Assembly: GCF_946479885.1 (NCBI RefSeq)
Contig: NZ_CAMLHM010000062.1
Coordinates: 1-20,047 of the forward strand
DNA from: an uncultured Devosia sp.
GTDB lineage: Bacteria > Pseudomonadota > Alphaproteobacteria > Rhizobiales > Devosiaceae
Direction: 5' to 3'
DNA length: 20,047 nt
The position numbers and the translations under genes are program-made. Positions 14,501 to 20,047 of the stretch are shown piece by piece. The stretch's first letter is position 1. Each line of letters starts with the position of its first letter. A model generated the notes under the pieces. That model was not told the DNA's origin and made no database searches. It saw nothing but the letters and a program-made list of their open reading frames with translations.

Positions 14501-15436
14501 ATGCAATCGACGTCTCTCGCCATGGTCCGTCCCGCGTTGCCTGACGTTGATGCATGCCTCGCTGCCGTGCGCGATATGGCCAGGAGTGAAGGCGTCACCC
14601 TCACCCCGCTGCCAATGGTGTGGGCAGTCAAGTTCAGCCAGTCGACGCCCTACTATCGAGGACGGAACTCCGGCATGTCCCTGGCAGTCGCCGCCTCCGG
14701 CAGAAAGGAGGTCTCAGTTGGAAAACTCGTTCTGGTCAACGACGCGAGCCGTTTCCTGGTCCTGCACGGGCAACGGCCTTATAATGCCGTGGTACAAGGG
14801 TCCGAGGAGGAACCCTACATCGCGCTCAAACTGCAGTTGCCGTCAGAGCTGATCGCAAAGACGCTGATTGAACTGGCCGAAACCGAATATTCGCCGCCAA
14901 ATCCCGGCGCGGTCCCGCCTGCATTCGGCGACTTGCTGACCCCGGACCTGGCCGCCCCGCTGCTGCGCTTGATCCGGGCGCTCGACGACCCCGCCGATTG
15001 CCAGATGTTGGCGCCAGCGTGTCTGCGTGAGATTTGCTACAGACTACTCCGCTCCGATGCTGCCGGCATCTTCCGCACATTCGTCACGAGCGAGGACGTG
15101 AAACTTGTTCGAGCCATGCGCTTCATCGACGCCGGCGCGAGCTCGCCTTTGACGGTTGCCGAAATCGCTGCGGAAGTGGCGATGAGCCCGTCGCATTTTG
15201 CGCATCGATTTCGCGCCTGCTTCGGCGTGTCGCCGATGCGATACCGGGCACAGGTTCGTCTCGAACAGGCACGCCTTTTGCTGCTGGGCACGGCTGCTAC
15301 GGTTTCTCGGGCGGCCGGGGAAGTCGGATATGCCAGCGAGGCTCATTTCTCCCGGGATTTCAAAGAGCTCTTTGGCGTTTCTCCGCGTGCCTATGTCCAA
15401 AATATGCAGGCATTTATTGGCGGTGGCGAAGGCTAG
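14501..15436 (+). CDS. AraC-family transcriptional regulator with AraC_N domain
   Basis: A 311-residue one-component regulator. The N-terminal half fits the AraC_N ligand domain (PF06719 type): KVSVG-like KEVSVGKLVLVNDASRFLVL and EEPYIALKLQLPSELIAKTL. The C-terminal third has two helix-turn-helix units: LTVAEIAAEVAMSPSHFAHRF and a second ending in VGYASEAHFSRDFKELFGVSPRAY, the AraC signature. ATG 14501 is the first usable start; its ribosome binding site is weak. An ABM-domain gene follows 113 bases later in the same direction. Regulators of this subgroup often control a neighbouring oxidoreductase; none is divergent here, so the ABM gene is the best local target. Ligand unknown. Confidence 0.9.
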   Translation: MQSTSLAMVRPALPDVDACLAAVRDMARSEGVTLTPLPMVWAVKFSQSTPYYRGRNSGMSLAVAASGRKEVSVGKLVLVNDASRFLVLHGQRPYNAVVQGSEEEPYIALKLQLPSELIAKTLIELAETEYSPPNPGAVPPAFGDLLTPDLAAPLLRLIRALDDPADCQMLAPACLREICYRLLRSDAAGIFRTFVTSEDVKLVRAMRFIDAGASSPLTVAEIAAEVAMSPSHFAHRFRACFGVSPMRYRAQVRLEQARLLLLGTAATVSRAAGEVGYASEAHFSRDFKELFGVSPRAYVQNMQAFIGGGEG

Positions 15437-15549
15437 GCCAACAGCACAATCGCAGGATCGGGGATATCTTCAGCAGGAAGCGGTCTGTGCGCGACTGCGC
15501 CCCGACCGTAATGGGTTTGCCGTGTTCAATCCTGAGGACCGGTGCGCAA

Positions 15550-15837
15550 ATGCCAGTCAATGTCGTCGTTCAATTCCAAGCTCTGGCCGAAAAACTACCT
15601 GCCTTTCAAACGATCATGGAGACAGTCAGGGTCGAGCTTCCAAAAACACCCGGCTGCCAGGCTGTCTCTGTCATGCAGGATGCCGACAATCCCTGCCGGT
15701 TCACCCTCGTCGAGACCTGGGAAAGCCAGGGCAGGCACAAGGCTCATATCGAGAGCCTGGTCGCCGATGGAACATGGGCTCACATTGCCAGCCACCTCGC
15801 CGCACAGCCCAGCTCGGGCTACTTCCACCCCCTCTAG
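15550..15837 (+). CDS. Small ABM-domain protein (putative quinol monooxygenase)
   Basis: A 95-residue dimeric alpha/beta-barrel protein of the antibiotic biosynthesis monooxygenase family. Visible are the first strand NVVVQFQAL, the helix with KLPAFQTIMETVRVEL, the PGCQAVSVMQDADNP turn, and the family block FTLVETWESQGRHKAHIESL, then a C-terminal SSGYFHPL. Members oxidise quinols or act as haem-degrading or reactive-carbonyl enzymes; the substrate cannot be read. ATG 15550 has TGAGGA upstream. The frame runs on further upstream, but those residues do not resemble the family. It is probably co-regulated with the AraC-type gene before it. Confidence 0.87.
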   Translation: MPVNVVVQFQALAEKLPAFQTIMETVRVELPKTPGCQAVSVMQDADNPCRFTLVETWESQGRHKAHIESLVADGTWAHIASHLAAQPSSGYFHPL

Positions 15838-15950
15838 TGCGTATTTGCCTGAATCCTTGCCATCCAGCTCTCCGCATCGGGCGCGGTCGTGGTTCGCGGG
15901 CAAGCCTGCGGGCCCCCCGCGTCACGATGCCTGCAAAGTGGTTTACGCCT

Positions 15951-15979
15951 GTCGGCTCTTTAGTAGGCAGTGAGCCGAT
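15951..15979. repeat. Inverted repeat between ABM and TetR genes
   Basis: GTCGGCTC / GAGCCGAT: seven perfect pairs plus one G-T wobble around a 13-base loop, in the 229-base gap between two convergent genes. No T-run follows on either strand, so it is a poor terminator. Nothing else could be identified in this gap. Confidence 0.3.
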
Positions 15980-16066
15980 CCCCGTTGGCATCTGCATCCC
16001 GTCTCCTCGCAGCTAACTGGTTCCCATGATAGGGGGCGGAGGCAGATATACCGCAACACGCGCGCC

Positions 16067-16639
16067 CTACACCCGCAACCCCGCCATGACAGCCGAGATC
16101 ACCCGGTCCTTCTGCGCGTCCGTCGCCCCCGCCAGGCCCTGGATATGCAGCCCCTGGTCCAGCGTCTGCAGCATCTTGCCCAGGCCCGAGACGTTGCTGC
16201 CGGCAGCAATCTGCCCGCGCGCCAGCGCGTTGGCGAGGTTGCCGGCATAGAGCGCCTCGATTTCCTCGCCCGCCGCCAGCGCCTTGCCATAGGCGCCTTC
16301 GGGCACCGTGTCGCGTTGGGTCAGCGTATTGATCATGAAGCAGCCATAGTATTCGCTGCCATATTGCAGCGCTCGCAGCACGGCCTCGATGTTTTCGAGG
16401 CCCAGCGGCTGCCGGGTGAGGATGTCTCGGTACTGCCCTAGCAGATAACCGAGAAACCGCTCCAACGCCGCCTCGTAAAGCCCGGCCTTGCCGCCGAATT
16501 CCTTGTAGAGGCTGAAGCGGTTGAGGCCGGTATGCTCCACCAATGCCGCAAGATGGGCGCCCTCGTAGCCGAGCCGCCAGAACAGCTGCATGGCTTTGTC
16601 GAGCACCGTGCCGCGATCATAGCTTCTTGGACGCGCCAC
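16067..16639 (-). CDS. TetR/AcrR-family transcriptional regulator
   Basis: A 190-residue repressor-type protein. The N-terminal HTH is clear: RGTVLDKAMQLFWRLGYEG, then LAALVEHTGLNRFSLYKEFGGKAGLY, the TetR signature in residues 10-55. The C-terminal ligand domain carries GCFMINTLTQRD, a pattern common in AcrR relatives. The start is GTG 16639, which yields the usual MARPRSYDR opening; no ribosome binding site is seen. It is divergent from the aminoglycoside phosphotransferase gene across 86 bases that contain two copies of an operator-like motif, so it probably represses both itself and the APH-MFS unit. Inducer unknown. Confidence 0.92.
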   Translation of the reverse strand: MARPRSYDRGTVLDKAMQLFWRLGYEGAHLAALVEHTGLNRFSLYKEFGGKAGLYEAALERFLGYLLGQYRDILTRQPLGLENIEAVLRALQYGSEYYGCFMINTLTQRDTVPEGAYGKALAAGEEIEALYAGNLANALARGQIAAGSNVSGLGKMLQTLDQGLHIQGLAGATDAQKDRVISAVMAGLRV

Positions 16640-16646
16640 CTATAAC

Positions 16647-16664
16647 AGACCGATCATTCTGAAA
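16647..16664. promoter_or_regulatory. Operator-like palindrome, upstream copy
   Basis: AGACCGATCATTCT is an imperfect palindrome centred on GATC (10 of 14 positions symmetric). Its right part continues as ACCGATCATTCTGAAA, which recurs at 16697-16712. It lies upstream of the APH -35 element and next to the TetR gene start, where it could block the repressor's own promoter. Confidence 0.55.
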
Positions 16665-16668
16665 TTCA

Positions 16669-16697
16669 TTGACCACCCGTCTCGCCAAGGTTATTCA
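16669..16697 (+). promoter_or_regulatory. Promoter of the APH-MFS unit
   Basis: TTGACC (16669-16674) and TATTCA (16692-16697) are separated by exactly 17 bases, a good sigma-70-type match. The predicted start near 16704 gives a short leader with AGGAAG before the ATG at 16726. The downstream operator copy overlaps the -10 element and start site. Confidence 0.65.
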
Positions 16698-16712
16698 CCT
16701 ATCGTTCTGAAA
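16697..16712. promoter_or_regulatory. Operator-like motif, downstream copy
   Basis: ACCTATCGTTCTGAAA matches 16649-16664 at 14 of 16 positions in the same orientation, 48 bases away. Position over the -10 end and start site is that of a classical repressor site. Confidence 0.55.
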
Positions 16713-16725
16713 CAGGAAGCGCCCG

Positions 16726-17517
16726 ATGTCCACTGCTTTCGCTGACAGACCTGCTCTGCCTGCCCGGCTGGCGACGCTGCTGGGCCAGGATCGCCATGAG
16801 ATCACGCTGGGACGCTCCGACGCCCTGGTCTGGCATTTCACCGGTACGGATAAGGGCGAAGCGCTGTTCCTCAAGGCCGAGGCAAGTCATCCGCTGAGCG
16901 AACTGCCCGGCGAGGCGCAGCGCCTGCAATGGCTCGCCGGCACCGGCATCGCCGCACCAGGCCTGCGGGCGAGTTTTGCGGAGCATGGCTTCGATTGGCT
17001 GCTGATGACCGCCCTGCCCGGCACTGACCTGAGCCAGTTGGCCGACCGCCCGGAGGTATTGCGTAACGCGCTGGCTACGGGTCTGCGTGCCCTGCATTCG
17101 CTCGACCCTGCCACCTGCCCCTTCGATCATCGGCTGGATGCGAAGCTGGCGAGCGGCGCAGCCAATGTCGCGGCCGGGCGCGTCGACGAAGCCGACTTTG
17201 ACGAGTCGCGTGATGGCTGGACGGCGAAGCAGGTGCTGGCCTGGCTGCTGGACAACCGCCCCGATAGCGAGGACCTCGTCGTCGCCCATGGCGATGCCAG
17301 CCTTCCCAATATCATGGCGCAGGACGGTGCCTTTTCGGGCATCATCGATTGTGGCCGCCTGGGCGTTGCCGATCGGTGGCAGGATGTTGCCCTCGCCTGC
17401 CGCAGCATCATTTACAATTGTGGCCAGCAGCATGTGGCCCCCTTCCTGGCCGCCTACGGCGCGGAGTGGGATGAGGAGCGCTACCGGTACTATTGCACCC
17501 TCGACGAGCTGTTCTGA
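16726..17517 (+). CDS. Aminoglycoside 3'-phosphotransferase, APH(3')-II-like
   Basis: A 263-residue kinase-like enzyme expected to phosphorylate aminoglycosides such as kanamycin on the 3'-hydroxyl using ATP. It closely follows the APH(3')-II pattern: ATP-binding Lys50 in LFLKAE, LHSLDPATCPFDH, catalytic-loop HGDASLPN with Asp190 and Asn195, and IIDCGRLGVADRWQD with metal-binding Asp208. These residue numbers coincide with those of the transposon-borne enzyme from memory. The C-terminus LDELF matches the family's LDEFF. It has its own promoter and overlaps the MFS gene by the shared A of TGATG. Base composition resembles the neighbours and no mobile element flanks it, so it looks like a chromosomal gene. 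Whether it confers resistance is not known. Confidence 0.92.
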   Translation: MSTAFADRPALPARLATLLGQDRHEITLGRSDALVWHFTGTDKGEALFLKAEASHPLSELPGEAQRLQWLAGTGIAAPGLRASFAEHGFDWLLMTALPGTDLSQLADRPEVLRNALATGLRALHSLDPATCPFDHRLDAKLASGAANVAAGRVDEADFDESRDGWTAKQVLAWLLDNRPDSEDLVVAHGDASLPNIMAQDGAFSGIIDCGRLGVADRWQDVALACRSIIYNCGQQHVAPFLAAYGAEWDEERYRYYCTLDELF

Positions 17518-18701
17518 TGGGCAGCCTGCGCCGCTTTCTCGGCCTCTACTACGCCTATGTCTTCCTGTTCGATTTCATGCTGGCCTATGCCGTCTATACA
17601 GCGCTGTTCGCGCTGGAAGGCATTTCGGTCGCCGAGATTGGCATCTTGCTGGCCTTCTGGTCGGCCACGGCCATCGTTCTCGAAATGCCGACAGGCGCGC
17701 TGTCCGACCATTTCGACCGCCGGGCGCTCCTGGTGGCGGCGCCGCTGCTCAAGGCGCTGACCTTTGTTTGCTGGGGCATCGCCGGCGGCAATTTCTGGCT
17801 CTATGGCCTGGGTTTCCTGTTCTGGAGCGCCGGCCAGGCGCTGCAATCGGGCACCCGCGAGTCCCTGCTCTATGAGCGGCTGACCGAAGCGGGCCTTAGC
17901 GACGATTTCGACAAGGTGCTGGGCCGCGACAATGCCGCCGAAGGCATCGGCATCGGCGCCGGCGCGCTGGTGGGTGGCTTCGTCGCCCAGTTCGACCTCG
18001 ATTGGGCGATCTGGTTGTCAATTCCGCCGCTGCTGCTCGGCGCCATCCTCGCCCTCGGACTGCGCGATGTCAGGCAAGCCCGTGTAGCCGCGCCCGGCGA
18101 GACGCCGGCCACCTATTTTTCCCATTTCGTCGACGCCGTCGGCGAGTTCCGCCGTCACGCCGACCTTCGTTTCGTCACCGTCTACATGGCCGTAGGCTTG
18201 ATCGCGTTCGAGCTGCTCGAGGAGTTCGACCAACTCTACTATCTCGCCGTGGCCGTGCCGGTCTGGCTGTGGGGCGTGCTGGCGGGGGCGGTCGAGCTCG
18301 TCTATGCCTATGCCAGCATTGCGGCGCATCGCCTTGCCGGCCGCCGCTGGCTGGCCTGGGCCCTGCCCCTGCTCGGCGGCGCGCTGCTGGTGATTGCCGC
18401 GCTGGGCAACAATCCCTGGTATGTGCTGGCGCTGGAACTGGCCTATGTGGCCATCGCGCCGGTTGCCGTGCTGGCCGAAGCCCGCTTTCACCGCATCATG
18501 GACGGACGCAGCCGGGCCACCACGACATCGGCCCTGGTCATGGCCGAGAATGTTGCCGGGATCGGCGCGACCCTGCTGTTCGGATTTCTGGCCGACTGGC
18601 TGGGCATTTTGCCTGCCTATGGCTGGGCGGGCCTTGCCATGATCCCGGTGGCGCTCTGGGTCATCTGGGGCCATAGGCGCGGTATGGCGGCCATCGACTG
18701 A
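17517..18701 (+). CDS. MFS transporter, possible drug exporter
   Basis: A 394-residue inner-membrane protein with about twelve hydrophobic helices. The loop after helix 2 reads GALSDHFDRRAL, the MFS motif A; helix 1 starts LGLYYAYVFLFDFMLAY, and VLEMPTGALSD precedes the loop. The acidic ELLEEFDQLYY sits at the start of the second half. ATG 17517 overlaps the APH stop (TGATG), so translation is coupled; an upstream TTG at 17493 inside the APH gene is less likely. The pairing with a drug-modifying enzyme and a TetR repressor suggests export of the same or a related compound, but the substrate is not evident. Confidence 0.9.
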   Translation: MGSLRRFLGLYYAYVFLFDFMLAYAVYTALFALEGISVAEIGILLAFWSATAIVLEMPTGALSDHFDRRALLVAAPLLKALTFVCWGIAGGNFWLYGLGFLFWSAGQALQSGTRESLLYERLTEAGLSDDFDKVLGRDNAAEGIGIGAGALVGGFVAQFDLDWAIWLSIPPLLLGAILALGLRDVRQARVAAPGETPATYFSHFVDAVGEFRRHADLRFVTVYMAVGLIAFELLEEFDQLYYLAVAVPVWLWGVLAGAVELVYAYASIAAHRLAGRRWLAWALPLLGGALLVIAALGNNPWYVLALELAYVAIAPVAVLAEARFHRIMDGRSRATTTSALVMAENVAGIGATLLFGFLADWLGILPAYGWAGLAMIPVALWVIWGHRRGMAAID

Positions 18702-18943
18702 GCACTATCCCTGGTGGTCAAACCAACATTGCCACGATTGTGCCAAAATATCTGCGCTTGACAGCTTTCCGGCCCGCCGATTCTGCCTTCGCCCAGCATG
18801 GTAAAGCCGTGGTTAACACCCATCGCAAAGCGGCGATCATCAAGGATTCCCGTAGCTTTAGCGGGGAGTCTTCGGCCTGGCTTTCGCCTTTTTCCGTCGC
18901 TCCGGGAAAGCCTCAAATCGACCGGCCAAGCCCTCTATTTTCC

Positions 18944-18972
18944 TTGTAGTTTGTCCCCGTAATCCACATATT
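18944..18972 (+). promoter_or_regulatory. Candidate nrdJ promoter
   Basis: TTGTAG (18944-18949), 17 bases, then CATATT (18967-18972). A start near 18980 would give an untranslated leader of about 283 bases before the nrdJ ATG. The match is moderate. Confidence 0.45.
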
Positions 18973-18979
18973 ACCCCTA

Positions 18980-19014
18980 CTAGTGGTTGTCGTGATGACC
19001 ACCCCGACCACTAG
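18980..19014. repeat. Inverted repeat at the start of the nrdJ leader
   Basis: CTAGTGGT / ACCACTAG, extended by one G-T and one G-C pair to ten, with a 15-base loop that contains a second GACCAC able to pair with the same left arm. It lies just after the candidate promoter, so it may be a repressor site (NrdR sites are known before ribonucleotide reductase genes) or the first RNA hairpin with two alternative pairings. CAC-TAGACCTT-GTG at 19009-19022 has the NrdR-box spacing but a poor centre. Confidence 0.5.
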
Positions 19015-19068
19015 ACCTTGTGATTTGTGACGTTGACGCGGCGGCTGAATCGGAAGAGTGTTTTCGAC

Positions 19069-19244
19069 GGTCCGGTACATCAGTTTGTAGCGGGCAAGCC
19101 CCGGGTGGAGCGCTGGCACAAGACCGGCGCCGGACCCAGGCGACAGGCAAGTTTCTCGAGCCCGCATCCCGGGCTCGGTTGGTGAGCGTCAACACAGATT
19201 TGGATGAGAAGCCGGGTTTCGGCTCGCGGGCACAGCCGTGCCCG
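19069..19244 (+). ncRNA. Structured 5' leader of nrdJ (possible cis-regulatory RNA)
   Basis: At least five stems can be drawn. A closing helix GGTCCGG / CCGGACC (19069-19075 with 19130-19136) encloses GCGCTGG / CCGGCGC (19110-19116 with 19124-19130, sharing one base) and a small CGGG / CCCG hairpin near 19091. Next come CGAGCCCG / CGGGCTCG with a 5-base loop (19157-19177), AGCCG / CGGCT (19210-19224), and CGGGCAC / GTGCCCG with an AGCC loop (19227-19244), the last ending about nine bases before the GGGGA ribosome binding site. No T-run follows any stem. A conserved 'nrdJ RNA motif' has, as I recall, been reported upstream of such genes; whether this belongs to it I cannot test. Confidence 0.5.
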
Positions 19245-19262
19245 TTACATTGGGGAATACGC

Positions 19263-20047
19263 ATGCGCATTGAACGCCGCTTTACGTCCGCCGACCAGGA
19301 TCGCTACGGCTCGATCGAGTTCCGCTCGGCCACGAGCGAGATTCGCAATCCCGATGGTTCGGTGGTCTTCAAGCTCGAGAATATCGCCATTCCGGCGGGC
19401 TGGAGCCAGGTCGCGGCCGACATCATTGCGCAGAAGTATTTCCGCAAGGCCGGCGTCGCCAAGGTCCTGAAGAAAGTTGAAGAAAATTCCGTGCCGTCCT
19501 GGCTGTGGCGCTCCGTCCCCGACGAAGCTGCGCTCGCCAAGCTGCCCGAAGCCGAGCGTTATGGCTCGGAAATGGACAGCCGCCAGGTGTTCGATCGCCT
19601 AGCCGGCACCTGGACCTATTGGGGCTGGAAGGGCGGCTACTTTGCCTCCGAGGAAGATGCCAAGGCGTTCTTTGACGAACTCGCCTATATGCTGGCCACC
19701 CAGCGCGTTGCCCCGAACTCTCCCCAGTGGTTCAACACGGGCCTGCATTGGGCCTATGGCATCGACGGTCCCGGCCAGGGCCACTTCTATGTCGACCCCT
19801 TCACCCACAAGCTGGTCTCGTCCAAGTCGAGCTACGAGCATCCCCAGCCGCATGCCTGCTTCATCCAGTCGGTCAATGACGACCTGGTCAACGAAAACGG
19901 CATCATGGACCTCTGGGTCCGCGAGGCGCGCCTGTTCAAGTATGGTTCGGGCACCGGCACCAATTTCTCCGCCCTGCGCGGCTCGGGCGAAAAGCTTTCG
20001 GGCGGCGGCAAGTCATCCGGCCTGATGAGCTTCCTCAAGATCGGCGA
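19263..20047 (+). CDS. nrdJ: Adenosylcobalamin-dependent ribonucleotide reductase (class II), N-terminal part
   Basis: This gene runs off the right edge; 261 residues are visible. The enzyme makes deoxyribonucleotides from ribonucleotides using adenosylcobalamin, with or without oxygen. Recognisable blocks are VPSWLWRSVPDE, TWTYWGWKGGYF, RVAPNSPQWFNTG, PHACFIQSV with Cys199 as the N-terminal active-site cysteine, KYGSGTGTNFSALRG, and GGGKSSGLMSFLKI at the edge; together these match the vitamin B12-dependent NrdJ group rather than classes I or III. ATG 19263 has GGGGA eight bases upstream. The gene follows a long structured leader. Its cofactor need links it to the corrinoid importer at 11021-13914. 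Confidence 0.95.
   Translation, partial: MRIERRFTSADQDRYGSIEFRSATSEIRNPDGSVVFKLENIAIPAGWSQVAADIIAQKYFRKAGVAKVLKKVEENSVPSWLWRSVPDEAALAKLPEAERYGSEMDSRQVFDRLAGTWTYWGWKGGYFASEEDAKAFFDELAYMLATQRVAPNSPQWFNTGLHWAYGIDGPGQGHFYVDPFTHKLVSSKSSYEHPQPHACFIQSVNDDLVNENGIMDLWVREARLFKYGSGTGTNFSALRGSGEKLSGGGKSSGLMSFLKIG

Larger units (their letters stand above)
18702..19262. other. Long intergenic region before nrdJ
   Basis: No credible protein gene is seen in 561 bases. The first 240 bases hold an inverted repeat GGCTTTC / GAAAGCC (18879-18885, 18906-18912) and, read on the minus strand, a TTAACCAC...TTTACCAT stretch near 18800-18820 that weakly resembles CtrA half-sites. No clear terminator follows the MFS gene. 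The rest contains the promoter and structured leader described separately. Confidence 0.6.

Noticed and set aside
14184..14852. Plus-strand frame spanning the region before the AraC-type gene
   Set aside because: It overlaps the 5' part of a well-supported gene in another frame and has no recognisable domain.
16026..18701. Mobile resistance island carrying the APH-MFS-TetR genes
   Set aside because: No transposase, integrase, terminal repeats or shift in base composition is visible around the unit.
18965..19022. A tandem pair of NrdR boxes
   Set aside because: Only one CAC-N8-GTG match is seen, with a GC-rich centre; the other candidate is asymmetric and the spacing does not fit well, so I list only an inverted repeat.
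19040..19262. Second cobalamin riboswitch upstream of nrdJ
   Set aside because: No B12 box, no GCAACTG-type core and no GGGAA-GGTG block are present, and a B12-dependent enzyme is not expected to be repressed by B12.
1..20047. CRISPR array, tRNA or rRNA genes
   Set aside because: No regularly spaced direct repeats and no tRNA or rRNA hallmark sequence were found on either strand.

Overview
The window is a GC-rich (roughly 60-65% by eye), densely packed alphaproteobacterial chromosome segment. Several features point to the Hyphomicrobiales, and Devosia or a close relative is my best guess from memory: the aroQ-accB-accC-aat block, a DUF2155 gene next to an NDUFA12-type complex I gene, an RNase E with a long basic/acidic tail ending in a GWW motif, and an adenosylcobalamin-dependent ribonucleotide reductase. 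The genus is an inference; no rRNA or tRNA gene is present to test it.

Layout. Positions 1-2480 hold the 3' part of rne, a strong UUCG-loop terminator, a WYL/YafY-type regulator and a VOC-fold protein with a palindrome between them. Positions 2488-4294 (minus strand) hold a receiver-like protein without the phosphorylation residues and a class I/II aminotransferase. Positions 4452-8477 (plus) carry a DsbA-like thiol oxidoreductase, aroQ, accB, accC, a terminator and aat: housekeeping genes for the shikimate pathway, fatty acid synthesis and N-end rule degradation. Positions 8474-10870 (minus) carry a GyrI-like protein, an SDR-fold protein without the usual catalytic residues, an inverted pair of REP-like hairpins, DUF2155 and NDUFA12.

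Positions 11021-14216 (minus) form a cobalamin-riboswitch-controlled ABC importer: riboswitch, ATPase, binding protein, permease. The family alone would suggest iron-siderophore uptake, but the riboswitch argues for corrinoid uptake. About 5 kb further on, nrdJ encodes an enzyme that needs adenosylcobalamin, so the window contains both a probable B12 supply system and a B12 consumer.

Positions 14501-15837 (plus) hold an AraC-type regulator and a small ABM-domain protein. Positions 16067-18701 form a divergent unit: a TetR regulator facing an APH(3')-II-like aminoglycoside phosphotransferase that overlaps an MFS transporter gene, with a readable promoter and a repeated operator-like motif between them. 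Positions 18702-19262 contain no gene but have a candidate promoter and a roughly 280-nt leader with at least five hairpins before nrdJ, which runs off the right edge.

No CRISPR array, insertion sequence, integrase, tRNA or rRNA was found. The least explained items are the structured nrdJ leader, the APH-MFS-TetR unit, the active-site-less SDR protein, the compensatory changes in the REP-like pair and a 29-residue ORF between the riboswitch and the ATPase gene.
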